From assembly GCF_000973725.1 (NCBI RefSeq), contig NZ_CP009621.1, positions 4,519,001 through 4,583,000 of the forward strand: 64,000 nucleotides of DNA, in the 5' to 3' direction. The stretch's first letter is position 1. Each line of letters starts with the position of its first letter. Source of the DNA: Pontibacter korlensis. GTDB lineage: Bacteria > Bacteroidota > Bacteroidia > Cytophagales > Hymenobacteraceae. The translations under genes were made by a program, and so were the position numbers. Below are positions 51,685-60,721 of this stretch, in pieces. The notes beneath the pieces are model-generated. The model did not search any database, was not told the origin of the DNA, and saw nothing but the letters and a program-made list of their open reading frames with translations.

Positions 51685-52406
51685 TTTCTGCTCCTCAAAA
51701 CAAGTTTAGTGGCTAAGACCATAATGGCGATAACGCTCAGGAAGTACAACACGTCACGTGAATCAATAAGGCCCTTGCTGATGGCGGTATAATGATAAGA
51801 AATGCCTAGCTGACCGATATAGTAACTGAAGCTGCCCCATACAGGTATAGAGGCGATAAGGTCAAATCCGGTGTAAATAATATAGCAAAGGAAAACGGCG
51901 ATCACGAAAGATATAATCTGGTTATCAGAAATAGCCGAGGAGAAGACACCAATGGCACAGAAAACACCAGCCAAGAAGATTAGGCCAAGATAAGAACCTA
52001 CTACTGCAGCGGAATCTACGTTTCCTTGGGGATTACCTAGATCATACACAGCGTAATAGTATAGTAAGGTTGGCAACAAAGCGAACAGTGCCAGCAGCAA
52101 TGCAGCAAAATACTTCCCGAGTATCAGCTGCAAATCAGTAATGGGTTTTGTTAGCAGCAGTTCTATTGTCCCCTCCCGTTTCTCCTCTGCGAAGGTGCGC
52201 ATGGTAATAGCAGGTATCAGGAACAGGAACACCCATGGAGCCATGCTGAACAGGGTTTGCATGTCTGCAAATCCGTATTCCAGCACACTGCTCTCGGGGA
52301 ATATCCACATAAACATGCCAATGGCCACCAGAAAAACGGAAATCACGATGTACGCGATCAACGAGTTAAGGAAGCCATTAAATTCTTTCTTTAAGATTGC
52401 GAGCAT
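51678..52406 (-). CDS. gldF: Gliding motility ABC transporter permease GldF
   Basis: A 242-residue ABC-2-type permease with six hydrophobic helices. It begins M-L-A-I-L-K-K-E-F-N-G-F-L-N-S and carries F-A-E-E-K-R-E-G-T-I-E-L-L-L-T-K-P, the ABC-2 coupling motif. Position between gldA and gldG, with overlap into gldG, fits the known gliding transporter. The transported substrate is unknown in the field. Confidence 0.93.
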   Translation of the reverse strand: MLAILKKEFNGFLNSLIAYIVISVFLVAIGMFMWIFPESSVLEYGFADMQTLFSMAPWVFLFLIPAITMRTFAEEKREGTIELLLTKPITDLQLILGKYFAALLLALFALLPTLLYYYAVYDLGNPQGNVDSAAVVGSYLGLIFLAGVFCAIGVFSSAISDNQIISFVIAVFLCYIIYTGFDLIASIPVWGSFSYYIGQLGISYHYTAISKGLIDSRDVLYFLSVIAIMVLATKLVLRSRKW

Positions 52407-52480
52407 CTATTTCTTTAAATCTGAATGCTGAGTTATAAGTAAGGGCTAATTTAAACCGTCGTGTGTTTAATCTGTAGCTC

Positions 52481-53398
52481 CTATTTTGCTTTTGTGAGTT
52501 GCTGAAAAATTTGCTCCAGAGAGCTTTCCTCCTGCCGCAGCCCGACTAAAGGCCAGTTACGCTCAGCTGCTATTCGGAATACATTGGAGCGCACATCAGC
52601 CTCTTTGCTGGAAATTATGCGGTACGTATGCCCCTGTGCCAACTCTACCCGCTGCACACCAGGTATACTTTGCAAAACGTTCACCTCCACCGGGCCTTCA
52701 AACTCCACCAGTGTGATCTTCTCGTTTTTGCCTGCAGCCTGCAAGCTGGCTACATCGCTGTTTGCAACTAGTTTGCCGCGGTTAATAATAACCACTCGGT
52801 CGCAGATAGCCGCTACCTCCTGCATGATGTGCGTAGAGAAAATAACTGTTTTGTTCTGTCCTATCTGCTTAATGAGCGAGCGTATCTCAACGATCTGGTT
52901 GGGATCCAAGCCAGTAGTAGGCTCGTCAAGTATAAGCACTTGAGGGTCGTGCACCAGCGCCTGGGCTAAGCCTACTCTTTGTCGGTAACCCTTCGACAAG
53001 GCACCTATCTTTTTACCCTGCTCCAAGGTGAGTCCGCAAAGCTCCACCATTTCCTGCACACGCGCTTTGCCTACTTTACCTTTAAGGCCATAGACAGAGG
53101 CAACAAATTGCAGGTACTCATGCACGTACATGTCCAGGTAAAGCGGGTTGTGCTCTGGCAGGTAGCCTACGTTGCGGCGTACAGCAATAGGGTCCTGCAC
53201 CACATCATGTCCTGCCACCAGTACGGTGCCTGCAGAAGGTGGTAAGTAGCAGGTTGCTATCTTCATGGTAGTAGACTTACCGGCACCATTTGGTCCCAGA
53301 AAACCCAGTATCTGCCCCTGCTCTACTGTGAACGAAATATCATCCACAGCTCGCTGTGCCCTGTAAATTTTTGTTAGATTCTTTACTTCAACAGACAA
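52481..53398 (-). CDS. gldA: Gliding motility ABC transporter ATP-binding protein GldA
   Basis: A 305-residue ABC ATPase. Walker A is G-P-N-G-A-G-K-S-T near residue 36, the signature region is L-S-K-G-Y-R-Q-R-V-G-L-A-Q-A, Walker B is V-L-I-L-D-E-P-T-T-G-L-D-P-N-Q, and a C-terminal regulatory extension has E-S-S-L-E-Q-I-F-Q. It energises the GldFG membrane part. First gene of the gldA-gldF-gldG set, with 74 bases before gldF. Confidence 0.93.
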   Translation of the reverse strand: MSVEVKNLTKIYRAQRAVDDISFTVEQGQILGFLGPNGAGKSTTMKIATCYLPPSAGTVLVAGHDVVQDPIAVRRNVGYLPEHNPLYLDMYVHEYLQFVASVYGLKGKVGKARVQEMVELCGLTLEQGKKIGALSKGYRQRVGLAQALVHDPQVLILDEPTTGLDPNQIVEIRSLIKQIGQNKTVIFSTHIMQEVAAICDRVVIINRGKLVANSDVASLQAAGKNEKITLVEFEGPVEVNVLQSIPGVQRVELAQGHTYRIISSKEADVRSNVFRIAAERNWPLVGLRQEESSLEQIFQQLTKAK

Positions 53399-53558
53399 CG
53401 TAGTAGCCTTTTTCTCTATTAAACTCGGAAGGTAGTATGCCTACCAGCCAGTGCAAAATTAATACTTCCAAATTCAGGAAAGCGTATTGATAAGGTAATT
53501 TAAGACATGGCCATCCCAAGTGCCCTGGTATAAGCAAGCATCAGACCAAAAACTTGCT

Positions 53559-54263
53559 TTACTTCTGTCGTCTGCCTTTTGGCATCAAAGGCCTAACCTC
53601 TATATCTACATGGTGGTAGTTCGGGTGAGACTCAATCGCATGAAGTATGGTAGACGCAATATCTTCCGGGCGCATCATGTTATCGCTTACCGTAATACTT
53701 TCAATGTTGTCAAAGAAGTTTGTTTGTACCGAACCAGGATAGATACAGGTTACCTTTACACCATAGTCGCGCACTTCTTTGTACAGTGAGTGCGAAATAC
53801 CCCGTACAGCATGCTTAGTTCCGCAGTAGCCAGACATCTGCTCAACGCCTGTAGTGCCTGCAATTGAAGAGATGTTAATGATGTGCCCCTCTCCCAGTTC
53901 TTTCATCCCAGGCACTATCAAACGTGTGCAGTAGAAGATACCATTCACATTCGTTTCAAACATGGTGTGCCAGTCCTCCAGGCTCATGTCTTCCAATAAA
54001 CCGGCAATACCTAATCCTGCATTGTTAACCAGCACCTGCACATGCGTACCAAGCTGCGATATGGTTTGGTCAAAAGCACGCTGCACCGACTCATTATAAC
54101 GCACATCACATTCAAAAAAATGAAAATGCTCATGCTTCAGGTCTGGTGCTGTTCTTCCCCAGCCGGCAACTATAGAACCTTTGTTAAGCAGTGCCTCTAC
54201 TGTTGCCAAACCTATGCCTTTGCTCACGCCAGTCACCACGGCCAATTTTCCTTCTAATTCCAT
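53559..54263 (-). CDS. Short-chain dehydrogenase/reductase (tandem copy, downstream)
   Basis: A 234-residue classical SDR. The NAD(P) loop is T-G-V-S-K-G-I-G near residue 11, N-N-A-G-L-G is near 85, the catalytic Ser is in N-I-S-S-I-A-G-T, and Tyr/Lys is in Y-C-G-T-K-H-A-V. It probably reduces a ketone or oxidises an alcohol, substrate unknown. It lies 99 bases downstream of a second SDR of similar length. The pair may come from an old duplication. Confidence 0.88.
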   Translation of the reverse strand: MELEGKLAVVTGVSKGIGLATVEALLNKGSIVAGWGRTAPDLKHEHFHFFECDVRYNESVQRAFDQTISQLGTHVQVLVNNAGLGIAGLLEDMSLEDWHTMFETNVNGIFYCTRLIVPGMKELGEGHIINISSIAGTTGVEQMSGYCGTKHAVRGISHSLYKEVRDYGVKVTCIYPGSVQTNFFDNIESITVSDNMMRPEDIASTILHAIESHPNYHHVDIEVRPLMPKGRRQK

Positions 54264-54362
54264 AGTTTTTGCAGATTAAATTTGAACGGTGATTATGTGA
54301 ATGAGAGCTAAATGGCTTGCCATGCAAACCTGTTTAACTCTTTCACATTCTAAGTCTCTAAC

Positions 54363-55070
54363 TTACAAGTCTCCCAGCTGAGGCCTGATCAGGATTTCCT
54401 CCACCACGCTGTTCAGTGACAGATTGTATGCACCCCAGATAGCCATTGCCACATCATCTGACTTCATAAAACGCTCTGGCGGCAGGTCTATCCCTTCCCA
54501 GCTTGCCGTGTGAGTGGCTCCCGGAAGTACAGCCGTTACCCGTACATTATGCTCCTTTAGTTCTTCGCGCAGTACTTTGCTCATACCATAAATCGCGAAC
54601 TTGGAGATACAGTAAGAGCCGCCATTTGTATAAGCCGTTATACTTGCTGTAGAGCACATATTAAATATATGGCCGGAGCGGCGGCTAATCATACCCGGCA
54701 CAACGGCCTTGGTCATGTAGTAGGCGCTGTACAGGTTGGTATTAATCATAAACGGCAGCGCCTCATCGTCCTCCTCCGTTATCTTACCAGGTATAAACAG
54801 GCCACTGTTATTCACCAGCACATCAACCTGCACATTCAGGCTCTGCACATACTTTACAAAGCGCTTCTGCGAATCGCGGTCACTTAAATCAGCTTCGTGG
54901 TAGAAAACTTTAGAGAAAGTATAATTCTGCTCGATCTCCAGCTTCAACTTTTGAAGGTCCTTCTCGTTTCTGGAACAGGTGATAATGTGAAAGCCCTCTT
55001 TGGCAAACTGCTCTATAACGGCACGCCCAATGCCTTTCGTCCCTCCTGTAACCAAAATATATTGGTGCAT
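54363..55070 (-). CDS. Short-chain dehydrogenase/reductase (tandem copy, upstream)
   Basis: A 235-residue classical SDR: T-G-G-T-K-G-I-G at the nucleotide loop, N-N-S-G-L-F in the N-N-A-G position (Ser replaces Ala), catalytic Ser in N-M-C-S-T-A-S, and Y-C-I-S-K-F-A as the Y-x3-K motif. It has the 3-ketoacyl-ACP-reductase-like layout, but isolated location argues against fatty-acid synthesis. Transcribed toward the second SDR and divergent from the MlaE-like gene. Confidence 0.88.
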   Translation of the reverse strand: MHQYILVTGGTKGIGRAVIEQFAKEGFHIITCSRNEKDLQKLKLEIEQNYTFSKVFYHEADLSDRDSQKRFVKYVQSLNVQVDVLVNNSGLFIPGKITEEDDEALPFMINTNLYSAYYMTKAVVPGMISRRSGHIFNMCSTASITAYTNGGSYCISKFAIYGMSKVLREELKEHNVRVTAVLPGATHTASWEGIDLPPERFMKSDDVAMAIWGAYNLSLNSVVEEILIRPQLGDL

Positions 55071-55182
55071 GGTATCTTCAGTTTTATATGTTTTCCAATT
55101 TTAGCCGTAATATAGGTAATTAACAGTATTTTTGCTTATATACACTTAAATTACCCTGTTTTCAAAACCTCAGCACCGCCAT

Positions 55183-55914
55183 ATGTTGCAGAATTTCGGA
55201 AAGTACCTTCTCTTTATGAAGAGCCTTGTCGCCCGGGGGGAATCGCCAAAAATTGTTTTCAAAAGAACCATGGATGAGGCGATGCTGATCGGCATCAACT
55301 CCATTTTTATTGTCGCTATCGTTTCCACTTTTATTGGTGCTGTAACTTGTGTGCAAACGTCCTATAACTTAGTTAACGCCCTTATTCCACGTTCCACCAT
55401 TGGTTATATGGTGCGCGAGATGACAATTCTGGAACTAGCCCCCACCATTACCTCCATAGTGTTGGCAGGCAAAGTCGGCTCAAGTATAGCCGGTGGTTTG
55501 GGTACCATGCAGATCACTGAACAGGTAGATGCGCTGGAGGTAATGGGTATAAACTCAGCTTCTTACCTAGTGCTCCCTAAAATATTAGCAGCACTGTTCG
55601 TGTTCCCCATGCTGGTGATTATCTCGATGTTCCTGAGTATAACCGGCGGCTATGTGGCTGGTACGCTAACAGGCGAGATTACTGCTCAGGAATACATCAC
55701 AGGTATACGGGGAGACTTTGTACCGTATAACATTGTGTTTGCTCTGATCAAATCGCTGGTTTTTGCTTTACTCATCTCTTCTATCTCCTCTTTTAGAGGA
55801 TATTTTACCTCCGGAGGAGCATTAGAGGTAGGTGCAGCAAGTACTGCAGCCGTAACCAACAGTGTGATAGCCGTGCTTATAGCTGACTTTATTTGTGCTC
55901 AGCTCCTGCTCTAG
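55183..55914 (+). CDS. MlaE-family ABC transporter permease
   Basis: A 243-residue membrane protein of the MlaE/YrbE family, with about five or six helices. The conserved loop is around I-T-S-I-V-L-A-G-K-V-G-S-S-I-A-G-G-L-G-T-M, with E-Q-V-D-A-L-E-V-M-G-I, the signature of lipid-transport permeases, and the end has T-S-G-G-A-L-E-V-G-A-A-S-T-x-A-V. It forms an MCE-type phospholipid transporter with the following ATPase gene. No MCE-domain (MlaD) gene follows in the window. Confidence 0.92.
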   Translation: MLQNFGKYLLFMKSLVARGESPKIVFKRTMDEAMLIGINSIFIVAIVSTFIGAVTCVQTSYNLVNALIPRSTIGYMVREMTILELAPTITSIVLAGKVGSSIAGGLGTMQITEQVDALEVMGINSASYLVLPKILAALFVFPMLVIISMFLSITGGYVAGTLTGEITAQEYITGIRGDFVPYNIVFALIKSLVFALLISSISSFRGYFTSGGALEVGAASTAAVTNSVIAVLIADFICAQLLL

Positions 55915-55971
55915 CACCTTTTATATGAACAAGTGAGCCAGAGCTTTATTTTACCGTATTGAACAGTATAC

Positions 55972-56784
55972 ATGATTGAGATACATAACATACATAAGAG
56001 CTTTAACGGCAAAAAAGTATTGGATGGTATTAGTGGCGTATTCGAGACGGGTAAGACTAACCTGCTGCTTGGCGCCAGTGGTACCGGTAAAAGTGTTTTG
56101 CTAAAGTGCATCGTAGGTTTGGTGAAGCCGGATATTGGCAGCGTAACCTTCGACGGCACATACTTTACCAATAATAAGTTGGATATCCGGCAAGAAATCC
56201 GGCGCAAGATCGGCATGCTGTTTCAGAGCTCGGCCCTTTTTGACTCCATGACTGTAGAGCAGAACGTGGAGTTTCCGTTAAAGATGCTCTCTCACATGCC
56301 TAAGGATGAACGCATGGATAGAGTAAACTTTTGCCTGCAGCGTGTGGGGCTGGAGAATGCCAATAAGAAGATGCCTTCTGAACTAAGTGGTGGTATGAAA
56401 AAAAGGGTGGGTATAGCCCGTGCCATAGCTCCGAACTGTACTTATCTTTTCTGCGATGAGCCAAACTCCGGCCTGGATCCTTTAACAGCCATCAAAATTG
56501 ATGCACTGATAGCTGAAATTACCGAAGAATATAATATCACGACTATTGTTGTTACACATGACATGAACTCGGTGATTGAAATCGGCGAAAAAATCATGTT
56601 CTTATACCAGGGTAAGAAGTTATGGGAAGGTTCCCGGGACACGATACTGGACTCGAATGTGCAGGAACTAAATGAGTTTATTTTTGCTAACCGCCTGATG
56701 CGCGACGCCAAAAAAGTGGAGGAAGAAGAGGAAGAAGAGGAGGAAGAGGAGGAACAAGGCAAGGGTGTCCAGCCTACCAGATAG
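55972..56784 (+). CDS. MlaF-like ABC transporter ATP-binding protein with poly-Glu tail
   Basis: A 270-residue ABC ATPase with Walker A G-A-S-G-T-G-K-S-V-L near 37-46, signature L-S-G-G-M-K-K-R-V-G (the M-x-K-R form seen in MlaF), and Walker B Y-L-F-C-D-E-P-N-S-G-L-D-P, where Asn takes the place of the common Thr. It partners the MlaE-like permease 57 bases upstream. The C-terminus ends in a run of about 12 Glu residues (GAG/GAA tract at 56718-56755), then Q-G-K-G. A 50-bp palindrome lies just after the stop. Confidence 0.9.
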   Translation: MIEIHNIHKSFNGKKVLDGISGVFETGKTNLLLGASGTGKSVLLKCIVGLVKPDIGSVTFDGTYFTNNKLDIRQEIRRKIGMLFQSSALFDSMTVEQNVEFPLKMLSHMPKDERMDRVNFCLQRVGLENANKKMPSELSGGMKKRVGIARAIAPNCTYLFCDEPNSGLDPLTAIKIDALIAEITEEYNITTIVVTHDMNSVIEIGEKIMFLYQGKKLWEGSRDTILDSNVQELNEFIFANRLMRDAKKVEEEEEEEEEEEEQGKGVQPTR

Positions 56785-56800
56785 CTTTATAGCCTACTTT

Positions 56801-56850
56801 ATAACATAAAAGCGCCCTCTGCTGTACAGCAGAGGGCGCTTTTATGTTAT
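56801..56850. terminator. 50-bp perfect palindrome after the MlaF-like gene
   Basis: 56801-56850 equals its own reverse complement with no loop, and one or two more base pairs can be added on each side. The core is GC-rich and the arms A+T-rich, so RNA from either strand forms a long hairpin ending in a T-rich arm. It lies between convergent genes. Confidence 0.75.
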
Positions 56851-56896
56851 AATATTTCAAAATCCGCCAGCCTCTATGAAGCAAGGCAGTTACAAC

Positions 56897-58198
56897 TTAA
56901 ATTCCGTACAGCATGCCAGCTACAGTGGCTGTCATCATACAGGCAAGCGAAGCCCCAAGAAGTGCCAGGAATCCCAGTTTTGACAAGTTGCCTTGCTGGT
57001 TTGGTGCCATACTACCGATACCTCCAATTTGGATGGCAATAGAGCTGAAGTTAGAGAAACCACAGAGCGCATAGGTTGACATGATCAGTGATTTTTCGCT
57101 TAGTGAGCCGGCCGCTTTCATATTAGCCAAATCCAGGTAAGCCACGAACTCATTTACAGCTGTTTTCTGCCCAAGTAAGCTACCAACCTGCAGTGTATCC
57201 TGCCATGGAACACCCATGATGAAGGCAAAAATTCTGAAGATCTGGCCAAGGATATATTGGAATGAAAAGCCGTTAAACTGACCATTGGTACTGGCAACAA
57301 CAAAGTCATTCAAGCCGGTTAAACCACCAATTTTTATAAGTACATAGTTAAGCAATGCAATAACTGCAATAAAGGCAAGCAACATTCCACCCACATTAGC
57401 AGCTAGTTTAAGACCATCTGCTGCACCACGGCTAAGCGCATCTACAAGGTTTACCCCCAGCTGCTCTTCGTTTACCTCCAGCTCTGTATTGATCTTCTCT
57501 GGCTCTGTTTCAGGTACCAGTATTTTAGCAAGCACTATACCCGCAGGAGCGTTCATGATGGAAGCTGTGAGCAAGTGAGCCGCAAATATAGCCTGCTGGT
57601 TCGGGTCATCCCCTCCCAAGAAAGCGACATAGGCCGCCAATACACCTCCAGCCAGTGTTGCCATACCTCCTGTCATCAAACACATAAGTTCAGACCTGGT
57701 CATACGGGAGATAAATGGCCGTACCAGCAGTGGCGCCTCCGTTTGCCCCAGAAAGATGTTACCAGCAGCCGATAAACTTTCGGCACCCGACAATCGCATA
57801 CCTTTAGACATTACCCATGCTATTCCGAATACTAGTTTCTGAAGCACGCCCAGGTAGTATAAACCAGCTGATACTGTAGAAAAGAAGATGATGGTAGGTA
57901 ATACAGAAAAGGCGAAAATAAAGCCAAGACCGCCATTATTAGCAGGATTCGCCAGGTTACCAAACAAAAATTCAGCACCGGACTGGGAGAAGCTGAGCAG
58001 CTTTACAAAAAGTCTGCTGACAAAGGCAAAGCCATCTGCCACTAGGGGCACCTGCGTTACAAGCACACCAAAAAGAATCTGAAGAAAGAGGCCAAAACCG
58101 ACTAGTTTCCAGTCTATGGCTTTTCTTTTTTTGGAAAAAATGATAGCTATGCCTACTAGTAATAACAGGCCGCCAACACCCCTTAGAATATCGAACAT
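56897..58198 (-). CDS. nupC: NupC-type concentrative nucleoside transporter
   Basis: A 433-residue inner-membrane permease of the CNT family with about ten helices. It has the family's G-L-G-F-I-F-A-F-S-V-L-P-T-I-I-F-F-S, G-Q-T-E-A-P-L-L-V-R-P-F, M-T-G-G-M-A-T-L-A-G-G-V-L-A, and Y-A-L-C-G-F-S-N-F-S-S-I-A-I-Q near the C-terminus, which bind nucleoside and sodium or proton. I use the ATG at 58198: the longer open frame would begin inside the terminator of the upstream gene. Confidence 0.93.
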   Translation of the reverse strand: MFDILRGVGGLLLLVGIAIIFSKKRKAIDWKLVGFGLFLQILFGVLVTQVPLVADGFAFVSRLFVKLLSFSQSGAEFLFGNLANPANNGGLGFIFAFSVLPTIIFFSTVSAGLYYLGVLQKLVFGIAWVMSKGMRLSGAESLSAAGNIFLGQTEAPLLVRPFISRMTRSELMCLMTGGMATLAGGVLAAYVAFLGGDDPNQQAIFAAHLLTASIMNAPAGIVLAKILVPETEPEKINTELEVNEEQLGVNLVDALSRGAADGLKLAANVGGMLLAFIAVIALLNYVLIKIGGLTGLNDFVVASTNGQFNGFSFQYILGQIFRIFAFIMGVPWQDTLQVGSLLGQKTAVNEFVAYLDLANMKAAGSLSEKSLIMSTYALCGFSNFSSIAIQIGGIGSMAPNQQGNLSKLGFLALLGASLACMMTATVAGMLYGI

Positions 58199-58251
58199 TA
58201 TTGTTGGTTGAAAGACAAAATCGGCCAAAATTAAGTCTAATATCTGGTAAA

Positions 58252-58286
58252 ACAAAAAGGTTCGAAACCACACGGCTCCGAACCTT
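58252..58286 (-). terminator. Terminator of the BFN-domain gene
   Basis: On the minus strand an 8-bp stem (58286-58279 with 58264-58257) is followed by TTTTTG and further T residues. It lies 23 bases after the BFN-gene stop and upstream of nupC. Confidence 0.75.
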
Positions 58287-58309
58287 CTGAATCTTATACT
58301 TAAGTTAAA

Positions 58310-58912
58310 TCAGTTTCGCTTATTCAACTCATCTCTTATCTTGGCTGCCTTCTCGTAATCCTCCTTTTCGAGGGCTTCGTTCAGCATTTTGTTCAGCTCA
58401 TCCACTGAGGTTTGGCTCAACGACTCCTTGGTGCCAGAGCTAGTTGAGGAAGAGCTGCTCTTTACAGTCATCTCTTCATTTTCATCCTCCTCCTCTTCCA
58501 GATCGCTCAGAATAATACCAGCCTCCGATAGAACACTCTCTACGGTGTAAATAGGCACACCGAAGCGAAGGCCAATGGCGATGGCATCTGATGGACGGGC
58601 ATCTAACTCAAACTCTTTGGTGCCGTTGGTGCACACAATTTTGGAATAGAACACACCTTCCTTCAGATCAGAGATCAGTATCTCTGTTACACGCACATCC
58701 AACTCCTCAGCAAAAGACTTAAATAAGTCGTGCGTGAGGGGGCGGTTAGGATTTATTTTCTCGATCTGAATAGCAATGGACTGCGCCTCGAACATACCAA
58801 TAATGATAGGCAGTCTTCTGTTTCCCTCTCTCTCCCCCAACACAAGGGCAAAAGAGCCCGTCTGAGACTGGCTTGAGGAGAGTCCGAGTATCTCTAACTG
58901 AATTTTATCCAC
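58310..58912 (-). CDS. Bifunctional nuclease (DUF151) domain protein with UVR motif
   Basis: A 200-residue protein. Residues 1-140 are the BFN/DUF151 domain: L-P-I-I-I-G-M-F-E-A-Q-S-I-A, P-L-T-H-D-L-F, E-L-D-A-R-P-S-D-A-I-A-I-G-L-R. After an acidic, Ser-rich linker (about 140-165) the end carries L-N-E-A-L-E-K-E-D-Y-E-K-A-A-K-I-R-D, a UVR motif like those linking UvrB and UvrC. Related proteins have been reported to have nuclease activity. The role in Bacteroidota is unknown. It lies 20 bases downstream of etfA, in the same direction. Confidence 0.9.
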   Translation of the reverse strand: MDKIQLEILGLSSSQSQTGSFALVLGEREGNRRLPIIIGMFEAQSIAIQIEKINPNRPLTHDLFKSFAEELDVRVTEILISDLKEGVFYSKIVCTNGTKEFELDARPSDAIAIGLRFGVPIYTVESVLSEAGIILSDLEEEEDENEEMTVKSSSSSTSSGTKESLSQTSVDELNKMLNEALEKEDYEKAAKIRDELNKRN

Positions 58913-58931
58913 AGTATCTTTCTTCTAAAGT

Positions 58932-59912
58932 CTATTTGTCTAAAGCTCTAGCAGCTTCAATTAATTTAGGAACAACCTCAAACGCATCGCCAACTATACC
59001 GTAATCAGCGGCTTTAAAGAACGGCGCTTCAGGATCCTTATTAATAACGACAATCACTTTAGAAGAGTTAACCCCAGCAAGGTGCTGGATAGCTCCAGAG
59101 ATACCGATAGCAATGTACAGGTTAGGGCTTACCGTGATTCCTGTCTGCCCAACGTGCTCGTGGTGAGGTCTCCAATCCATATCAGAAACAGGCTTGGAGC
59201 AGGCAGTGGCAGCACCCAGGGCTTTCGCCAGATCCTCAACCAGGTGCCAGTTCTCCGGTCCCTTCAGACCACGGCCGCCAGAAACCACAATTTCTGCTTC
59301 CGGTAGCAATACACCACCGTCTGTATCCTGCATTACCGTCTCCTTGGGAGCTGCGGCAAAATCAGTGTCGGCCAGATCAGCGGAAATTTTCTCTACTGTA
59401 GCTGTGCTACCTGCATTGCTGGTAATGTCGTAGGCGTTTTTCTTAACAGCGATGATTTTCACATCAGAAGTAAGGGCCACATCAGCAAAAGCTTTGCCTG
59501 AGAATACCCCACGTGTAACAGTGAAAGAACCACCATCTGTTTTAGGAAGAGAAGTAACGTTAGTTGCCAGCGAGCCATTCAGGCGCACTGCCAACTTAGC
59601 TCCCACTGCAGCCCCAATGTTGGAGTTGGAGAATACCAGAACGGCTGCATTCTCCTGCTGGGCAGCTTTGGCAATAACCTTAACATAAGCGTCAGCTACA
59701 AACTGCTTCAGGCGATCGTCTGCATCATACAATACTTTGCTAATACCCTGCTCACCTAATTTAGTAAGTGCCTCTTCGTGTACCTCACCAATTGCAACGG
59801 CTGTGGCAGAAGTGCCTAACTGCTGTGCCACCTGGCTTCCGTAAGATGCTGCCTCTAACGAGGACTTTTTGATCTCTCCGTTAAGACCTTCTACAAATAC
59901 TAATACAGACAT
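58932..59912 (-). CDS. etfA: Electron transfer flavoprotein alpha subunit
   Basis: A 326-residue FAD-binding subunit. The C-terminal FAD domain shows V-S-G-G-R-G-L-K-G-P-E-N-W, G-Q-T-G-I-T-V-S-P and G-I-S-G-A-I-Q-H-L-A-G-V, the ETF-alpha signature. ETF takes electrons from acyl-CoA dehydrogenases and passes them to the quinone pool. It begins 2 bases after etfB, a single transcript. The acyl-CoA synthetase at 25312 would feed the same pathway. Confidence 0.96.
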   Translation of the reverse strand: MSVLVFVEGLNGEIKKSSLEAASYGSQVAQQLGTSATAVAIGEVHEEALTKLGEQGISKVLYDADDRLKQFVADAYVKVIAKAAQQENAAVLVFSNSNIGAAVGAKLAVRLNGSLATNVTSLPKTDGGSFTVTRGVFSGKAFADVALTSDVKIIAVKKNAYDITSNAGSTATVEKISADLADTDFAAAPKETVMQDTDGGVLLPEAEIVVSGGRGLKGPENWHLVEDLAKALGAATACSKPVSDMDWRPHHEHVGQTGITVSPNLYIAIGISGAIQHLAGVNSSKVIVVINKDPEAPFFKAADYGIVGDAFEVVPKLIEAARALDK

Positions 59913-59914
59913 AG

Positions 59915-60655
59915 TTATAGTACTTTAGCTTCGTTTCTCAATAATGTGATTAGTTCTCCGGCGTTTTCTGGAGCGATCATCTTCACGCCGCTCTTCTTCT
60001 CAGGCTTGCTGTAGTTTACGTACTCAGCCTTAGCCTCTGCTCCCACTGGCTCCACTACTTTAAGAGGCTTGGTGCGGGCAGTCATGATACCACGCATGTT
60101 CGGGATACGAGGCTCAGACATAGGCTGCTGTGCGCTGGCTACAAATGGCAGCTTTACCTCCACTACTTCCTTGCCACCCTCAATCTCGCGCTCCAGGCGG
60201 GCAGTGGTATCATCAACCATATCAAGCTTAAAAGCTGGCACCACAGTTGGAATACCCAAAAGCTCTCCAACCATGTTGTGCACCTGTGAACCATTGTAGT
60301 CGATGGACTCTTTACCCATCAGGATCAGGTCGTATTTGTTTTCTTTGGCTATGGCAGCAATTTGCTGTGCTACAAAGAAAGCATCTTTAGGTTGTGCGTT
60401 TACCCGAATAGCTTCGTCTGCGCCAATGGCAAGTGCCTTTCTAATATTTGGCTCAGCGTCTGCCTCGCCTACGTTTAAAACGGTTACTGTGCCACCTTTT
60501 GCTTCTTTTAGCTCAATGGCTCTTGTAAGTGCGTACTCATCCCAGGGGTTGATCACGAACTGTACGCCGTTTTTGTCAAACTCTTTGTTATCAGCCGTAA
60601 AGTTTATTTTGGATGTGGTATCCGGTACGTTACTGATGCAAACTAATATTTTCAT
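59915..60655 (-). CDS. etfB: Electron transfer flavoprotein beta subunit
   Basis: A 246-residue AMP-binding subunit: M-K-I-L-V-C-I-S-N-V-P-D-T at the start, N-P-W-D-E-Y-A-L-T-R-A-I-E near 38, and D-L-I-L-M-G-K-E-S-I-D with G-E-L-L-G-I-P the ETF-beta signature. First gene of the etfB-etfA operon, divergent from a small TPR gene. Confidence 0.96.
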   Translation of the reverse strand: MKILVCISNVPDTTSKINFTADNKEFDKNGVQFVINPWDEYALTRAIELKEAKGGTVTVLNVGEADAEPNIRKALAIGADEAIRVNAQPKDAFFVAQQIAAIAKENKYDLILMGKESIDYNGSQVHNMVGELLGIPTVVPAFKLDMVDDTTARLEREIEGGKEVVEVKLPFVASAQQPMSEPRIPNMRGIMTARTKPLKVVEPVGAEAKAEYVNYSKPEKKSGVKMIAPENAGELITLLRNEAKVL

Positions 60656-60721
60656 GGTTAGAAATGTTAGCTTTTTAAATATAGATTTGTGCGAAGTTAA
60701 TTAAAATATAGGCAATTCGAA

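Noticed and set aside
58199..58273. Longer N-terminus of the nucleoside transporter
   Set aside because: The extra codons fall in the terminator of the upstream BFN-domain gene, and CNT proteins start with the first helix at the internal ATG.
58252..58290. tRNA-like GGTTCGAA sequence
   Set aside because: No acceptor stem, D-arm or anticodon arm surrounds it. It is part of a terminator stem.
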